This document shows, in pieces, positions 59,529-64,000 of a stretch of DNA of 64,000 bases; the stretch's first letter is position 1, and the number at the start of each line of letters is the position of its first letter. The position numbers and the translations under genes were made by a program. Origin of the DNA: Nissolia schottii (Eukaryota; Streptophyta; Magnoliopsida; Fabales; Fabaceae); assembly GCA_003254905.1 (NCBI GenBank), contig QANU01054746.1:62001-126000 (forward strand), written 5' to 3'. The notes under the pieces were generated by a model that ran no database searches, was not told the origin of the DNA, and saw only the letters and a list, made by a program, of their open reading frames with translations.

Positions 59529-62295
59529 TGAAACACCCTAGCTAACTGTTTACCCGTACGTAGTAAACAATGCTCACTAGATTGTTTTCTACTTGGTCGG
59601 AATACCTTAGTCCATTGTTATCTTTCGAAAATAGTTGCTTAAGAAAATAAGGACCCATTTTACACCTTTCATTTGCACTGAATAATTACTAAAATAGAGT
59701 CATGCGTTAGAAAGAACAAATATAACAGGGCGTATAACAGTATAGTAATAAAGCATCCAATATACATTCATTTGGTCCATCATACAAAGTCACATAGTTA
59801 TATCTATAATAAGTAAGATACAAGTACTATGTACATAAGCCAAAATACCATATATATAATCCAACATACATAACATCAAAATACAAGAGTTACTGTAACA
59901 CTACTCAGTATGCCCTTGGAAAAATCCTGACATCTAGCTATCTCTAAGTCCATCTCCTGTCAGAACCGCTCATGGCTCAGCTGGCGGCTCGTCAGCATCC
60001 TCAAAGTATGAATCGTCATCAGTACCTGAAGTCATAAGGCAGTGGGAGTGAGAACGGTAGGTTCTCAGTGGAAATAACTTTAGTTCCTGAGTCTCGTCTC
60101 ATATTAGGTCGGACTTCAGGCCGCTCAGAGATTTCTAAGTGAACATGCATACTAAATATCCTACTGATTATTATCTGGCCTAAGTTCTGAACGGCTTTAT
60201 CTACTTTACTAGGTGATATGGGAACTACTCTTGCTTACTACGTTCTCGTGCTTATTAACATTACGTTTACATACATAGCCGTCTCGAGCGTTCTCTTGAC
60301 AGTACTTACATAACATCAGAATCATACATTACAGATATTCATGTATAACAGAATAAACATAGGCATAACAGAATGAACATGCTTTTGGAATATATGTTAT
60401 TCCCACCATAGCATTGCCCTCTTTTGACAATACTATGACGGAATAACCTCGCACCTCCAGGTGGTCCTCTGTTGACCCCTGCGGTGGGCTTCCACCTGCC
60501 GTGTGCCCCCTCGGCAGTGGGCGGATATTGTACCCCCACCTTAGCTTGCCCCCTTTCGACAAGGCTAGGAGTGGTAACCGCACACCTCTAGGTATGCCAT
60601 ATCGACACCACCTGTGGCGGGCTTCCACATTCCGGATGTCTCTTTGACCTCCTGAAGTGAGATCATGGTTTGGCTCTCGTGATCACGGCCTTTTCAGCAT
60701 TTATTCTCATTCAGCATTTTTCAGCAGTAGTTCAGCATCTTTTGCTTTTCTGTACCTGCAGCATGACATAATTTGTTCCCTATGGTTCATTTCAGAATCT
60801 TTACTTATCTCATAATTACTTATAATCCTTTAAACTTTCCTTATAAAATGCATGGAATAAACATACTTCACATAGTTCAGTTACAAATCATAGTGATAAC
60901 ATTGAGCGTTAGAATATGTGTCTCAAGATGGGTTCCATAAGACATTCTGGTTTCATGCTGCTCAGCGGAAACTACTGTCCGCTCAGCGGTTTGAGCTCCT
61001 CGCGCTCAGCGCGTAAAGCACCACCGCTCAGCGGCAAGAGTCTTACCGCTCAGCGGTAAGAGTCTCTTCGCTCAGCGGTATAACACGTGTCCAAAAATAT
61101 CTTTCCATCCTTATCTCTTTCCAAAAAATATATGTCCATCCTTATCCTTATCCGCGGTGAGCTTCAGACCGCTCAGCGGTAATCGCCTTTCGCTCAGTGC
61201 TCTGGAGTTCACGTTTGAAAAATATCGATGCATTCCGCTCAGCGGCGCCTGGAGCCGCTCAGCGGTTACTGGGCGAAACTGAAAACAGAATGCATCGTTT
61301 TCTCCCATTTCTTTCCCCTTTCTCCCATGGAACCTTCATGAGTTTTTACACATATTCCACACATAATAATCCTATCTAATCCAGGTCACAAGACCCTTCA
61401 GAATCATCTTCCTAAGCCCTAGCATAGTTTCTAACATACATAATCATATATATTCAAAGAATCACACACACACACATAATCGCATAACAAGCATCCACCA
61501 TCAAGAGGTGAAGAACTAGAGTTACCCACTTCCTAAAGAGCATCTTGGTGGTGGACGAAGGATGAAATTAAGCTTTGCTTGCTTGCTTGAGTTCTTCTTG
61601 CCAAGAAATAAAACCCTTGAAATAAGAAGATGGAACTAGATGTTATGGAAACTTAGGTCATGGAAGCTTGGAGTTTTCTCACCAAGGGAAGAGGAGGGCT
61701 ACGGCTTGTGCTGCTACGTGCTTACTTATGTGTGTGAAAATAGAGGAACACAATCAAGGCAAAGATGGATTTGGGTGGAAGAGCTTTGGTGGAGCTTTAG
61801 GTTATCATAATTAGGAAGAAGCAAAATGGAAGAAACCTTGGGTGTGTGTGTTTTCGTGGGACAAGAGTGGGCTGCCGTGGGAATTTGTCCCTTGGTCATA
61901 CATATTTTCTATTTTCTATGTGTGTTTTCGGTCGTGTTCTCTCATTAACTATTTATGTCCGGAAGTTCTAAAAATATTTCGGACATACCGTTGTGACCTA
62001 CTAATTTTTCTTATTAATATTTAAATCTTTGTCGAGATATTCTCGAATTTATTTTCATATTAGTGTATTTTACGGACTCCTTTAAGTCATGAGTAAATTC
62101 TAATAATAACCTAATATCGACCCGAACGTCACCGGACGCCACGAGATCGCAAAATTATTATTTTTAACTAATATTACAGGGATTAAAATTAATACTTAAA
62201 TTTTTATTTTATTTTCCTTTATCTTTTCTTATTAATATATTCTTAATTATTTATTATGCAAAATTTTAGTGAAGGGAAAAACTCGGGCTGTTATA
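59529..62295 (-). mobile_element. Solo LTR of the TGTAACA family, 2767 bp, with 5-bp target duplication
   Basis: On the plus strand it runs from TGAAACACCC (59529) to GGGCTGTTATA (62295), that is, TG...TA with the last CA decayed. Exact ATACC repeats flank it at 59524-59528 and 62296-62300. Removing the LTR and one ATACC rejoins the integrase frame through HRVSTPYHP. It holds the family's 3' third in reverse (59529-60290), a near-duplicated block of about 120 bp at 60400-60640 and a CCGCTCAGCGG array at 60955-61270. It contains no genes. It is the best-defined copy of the family and sets its length. Confidence 0.92.
60955..61270. repeat. CCGCTCAGCGG interrupted-palindrome array
   Basis: About ten copies of (C)CGCTCAGCGG or close variants (CGCTCAGCGCG, CGCTCAGTGC) lie in 315 bases, mostly followed by TAA, TTT or C. 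Two 27-base units are nearly identical around 61020-61078. The array is about 1.02 kb from the LTR start. Confidence 0.85.
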
Positions 62296-62376
62296 ATACC
62301 CTATGAACAACCCCATATTTTTGGAGCAGAACTTCCATGCTCTAGTTATATAAGTGGGCTCTAGTCATTGATTTAA

Positions 62377-63538
62377 CACCCCACTTTTCCTTGCATTTAT
62401 TTGTATAATGTAAATAGGCAGATAATTTATTTAAATAGGTTTGAGAAGTTAATCAATCAATAAACAAGTCAACTAGGTGTTTAGAGAAAAGGGAAAAACA
62501 CTTCCCTAAATCTCTAGTTGTCAGTTAAGCCCCGAGAGTCCCGTCAGCCAATTGATGGCCTCATTTATCTCGAATTCATGTCTGGTTACCTGAGTAATGT
62601 CTTGGCATGAATTTATAAGTCTTTAAAACCCCTTAAATTCCCTTACTTCAATATAGAGCCATCTTAGAAAAATCTTGCCCTTTTTCTAACCCGGGTAACC
62701 GTTTTGGTGTTACGCTTGGTCTTTAGAGTCTGAGGATCGTTTCTTTTTTAATATGAGGTAATTTTAAGACAAAATATTAGTGTTAAATCCTTTTTTGAAG
62801 GAAATTTAATAATTTTATCTTCTTTGAACTAACTTTAATTTTTCGGGGTTATAACGCCTCTTTTTATGTCCCAAAACACACCGAATCACGCTTAGAAACT
62901 ATATGTGACACTCCATTGGTCACCACACATGTGCTTCCCCCTAGCCACTGGGCCATTTGGCCATCCCCAAAAAATTGAAGGCAAATTAAATTGCCTTGAA
63001 AAGTAAGGCAAATACAAATCACAAACACAATTTCATGCAAAAGCCAATTTCTCCAAAATTGCTCTTAGGCTTTCTCTTATCTCTTAACTTGAATTAGCCT
63101 TCTCTTCTCCTCTCCTCCTCTAGAAATTTTCACAGCTTTTCTATCCTCCTCCATCAACCAACGACCACACCATAAAGTAGCCATCATCAGAGATTTTTTA
63201 TCCTCTTAACCACCACTCTCTCTAATCGGCCTTAGGAGAAAAATAGCTCCATCCTATATATTTTTCATCATTAAATCTATGTGCGCTTTATTTCTCATTC
63301 CATCAAGTTGCAAGGAGTATGAAAGGAAAGGACAAGCAAGGCAGCTATAAGCTTAGATGGGTTTCCGGACCCAGCCAAAGTCGGGGTTTGGACCTTCAGG
63401 AAAAAGCCTAAGCCATTCTAAACTCTTTACTTCTTTTGTGTTGTTGAAATTCTAAGTTCATGTATGCTTGGAGGCTGAGTTTTAATACTTTGATTTAGAC
63501 TTGGATGAGAGAAAATAGTTAGGAAAATGCATGTTAAA
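62377..63538 (+). mobile_element. 5' part of a plus-oriented LTR, probable relative of the TGTAACA family
   Basis: It starts near TTAACACCCCACTTTTCC directly at the integrase break. Later it has TTTCCACA/TCACAGCTTTTC-type leader sequence and ends where the reverse LTR at 63539 starts. I see no coding sequence, and assignment to the family is by general similarity. Confidence 0.45.
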
Positions 63539-64000
63539 TGTAACATCCCTGTTTGTTGCTTACATTATAGTCGTAAACAAAGCTCACAGGGTTGTTAACT
63601 GCTTTGATTGGGATACTTCTAGCCCTATGTTTATACTTGAAAATATTTTCTTACTGAACATATGGACCAATTTTTAAACTTTGTCCTTTCTTTATTAAAC
63701 ACAAAATATGAGTCGTGCGTGTTTGAGAAGGCATACGTATATAAGCAAGCAATAGAGTTTATAAGACTTAGGGATTTAATAACATAATAGTTAAGTGATC
63801 CTAACTAACTCATAGAGAACAAAATATAAATTTATACATACAGGTTCAGAGACAGTTACACATTTGTTTATAATTACATATTAAAATCACCGCACTTAAG
63901 AGATAATGGCATAACTAATCCATTATGCTAATACAAAATACAAAATGCCTAAAAGTAGTGGCCTATAGTTCTGAACTATAGTCCTACTGCTTCCTTGGGA
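63539..64000 (-). mobile_element. TGTAACA-family LTR, reverse orientation, cut by the window edge
   Basis: It starts TGTAACATCCCTGTTTG and continues with the family's 3' third in reverse: AGCTCACAGGGTTGTTA, ACTTCTAGCCCT, ACATATGGACCAATT and so on. It runs off the window, so its far end and target duplication cannot be checked. Confidence 0.8.

Larger units (their letters stand above)
58955..62376 (-). pseudogene. Athila-like Ty3/gypsy integrase fragment, split by a solo LTR
   Basis: On the minus strand, 62376-62301 reads into SMEVLLQKYGVVHRV. After removal of the inserted LTR it continues at 59523 with STPYHP, a stop where Gln is usual, then SNG. Next come [40 protein letters not shown] and KACYLPVEF (to about 59300). 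The C-terminal part follows (QLEADESSQLFKEKTQFFCD; KYILRKSFCEEQ; GKLRSRWDTP, 59224-58958). These are the DDE core's end and the GPY/F-type C-terminal region of plant gypsy integrases. Scattered stops show decay. Past 58940 a run near 58820 (GTTGTCTCCCACCC on the plus strand) matches a phrase often seen after the Athila-type pol. Confidence 0.8.

Overview
This is nuclear DNA from a flowering plant, almost certainly a core eudicot. A legume is plausible from the look of the genes and repeats, but that is only an impression. The evidence is intron-split genes with GT-AG junctions, a plant-only vitamin C enzyme, a plant-only BTB-ankyrin regulator, and a heavy load of Ty3/gypsy, Ty1/copia, MULE/FAR1, hAT, CACTA-like and SINE insertions. 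A 654-base N run and three single-N contig joins mark it as a draft assembly.

Only two intact host genes are visible. (1) L-galactono-1,4-lactone dehydrogenase (GLDH, last step of ascorbate synthesis) lies on the + strand at 6497-15543, with six exons, all junctions resolvable, and a predicted 605 aa product. Its introns hold a MULE-type MITE, an antisense copia pol fragment, a copia-like LTR scrap and a 902-bp hAT element. (2) A BLADE-ON-PETIOLE/NOOT-type (NPR1-like) co-regulator lies on the - strand at 41649-39068, with two exons and 485 aa.

Layout: 1-2696, head-to-head LTR pieces; 2697-5900, a dead FAR1/MULE gene with 240-bp tandem repeats; 6300-15543, GLDH; 16700-18250, a second FAR1 remnant with GTTAGGTCT arrays; 18800-19275, a LINE-type ORF1 fragment; 19604-19855, an hAT MITE; 23424-31459, a solo LTR interrupted by two other LTRs; 34807-34973, a SINE; 36370-36773, a CACTA-like MITE; 39068-41649, the BOP gene; 42120-46800, an AT-rich desert; 47777-55626, LTR pieces plus a decayed gypsy element with a tRNA-iMet primer site, gag, protease and partial RT; 57530-64000, an antisense Athila-like integrase split by a solo LTR and followed by more LTRs.

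The most unusual signal is in one LTR family (ends TGTAACA/TGTTACA or TGTTTCA, about 2.77 kb). Copies share their ends, TATA box and 3' third, but each carries a different short palindromic repeat array at about 1 kb from the LTR start (CCGCTGAGCGG, CATTCGAATG or TCCGCGGA) and a different minisatellite further on. The CGCTGAGCG motif also appears in two LTR types that look unrelated. Several insertions are proven here by exact target-site duplications.
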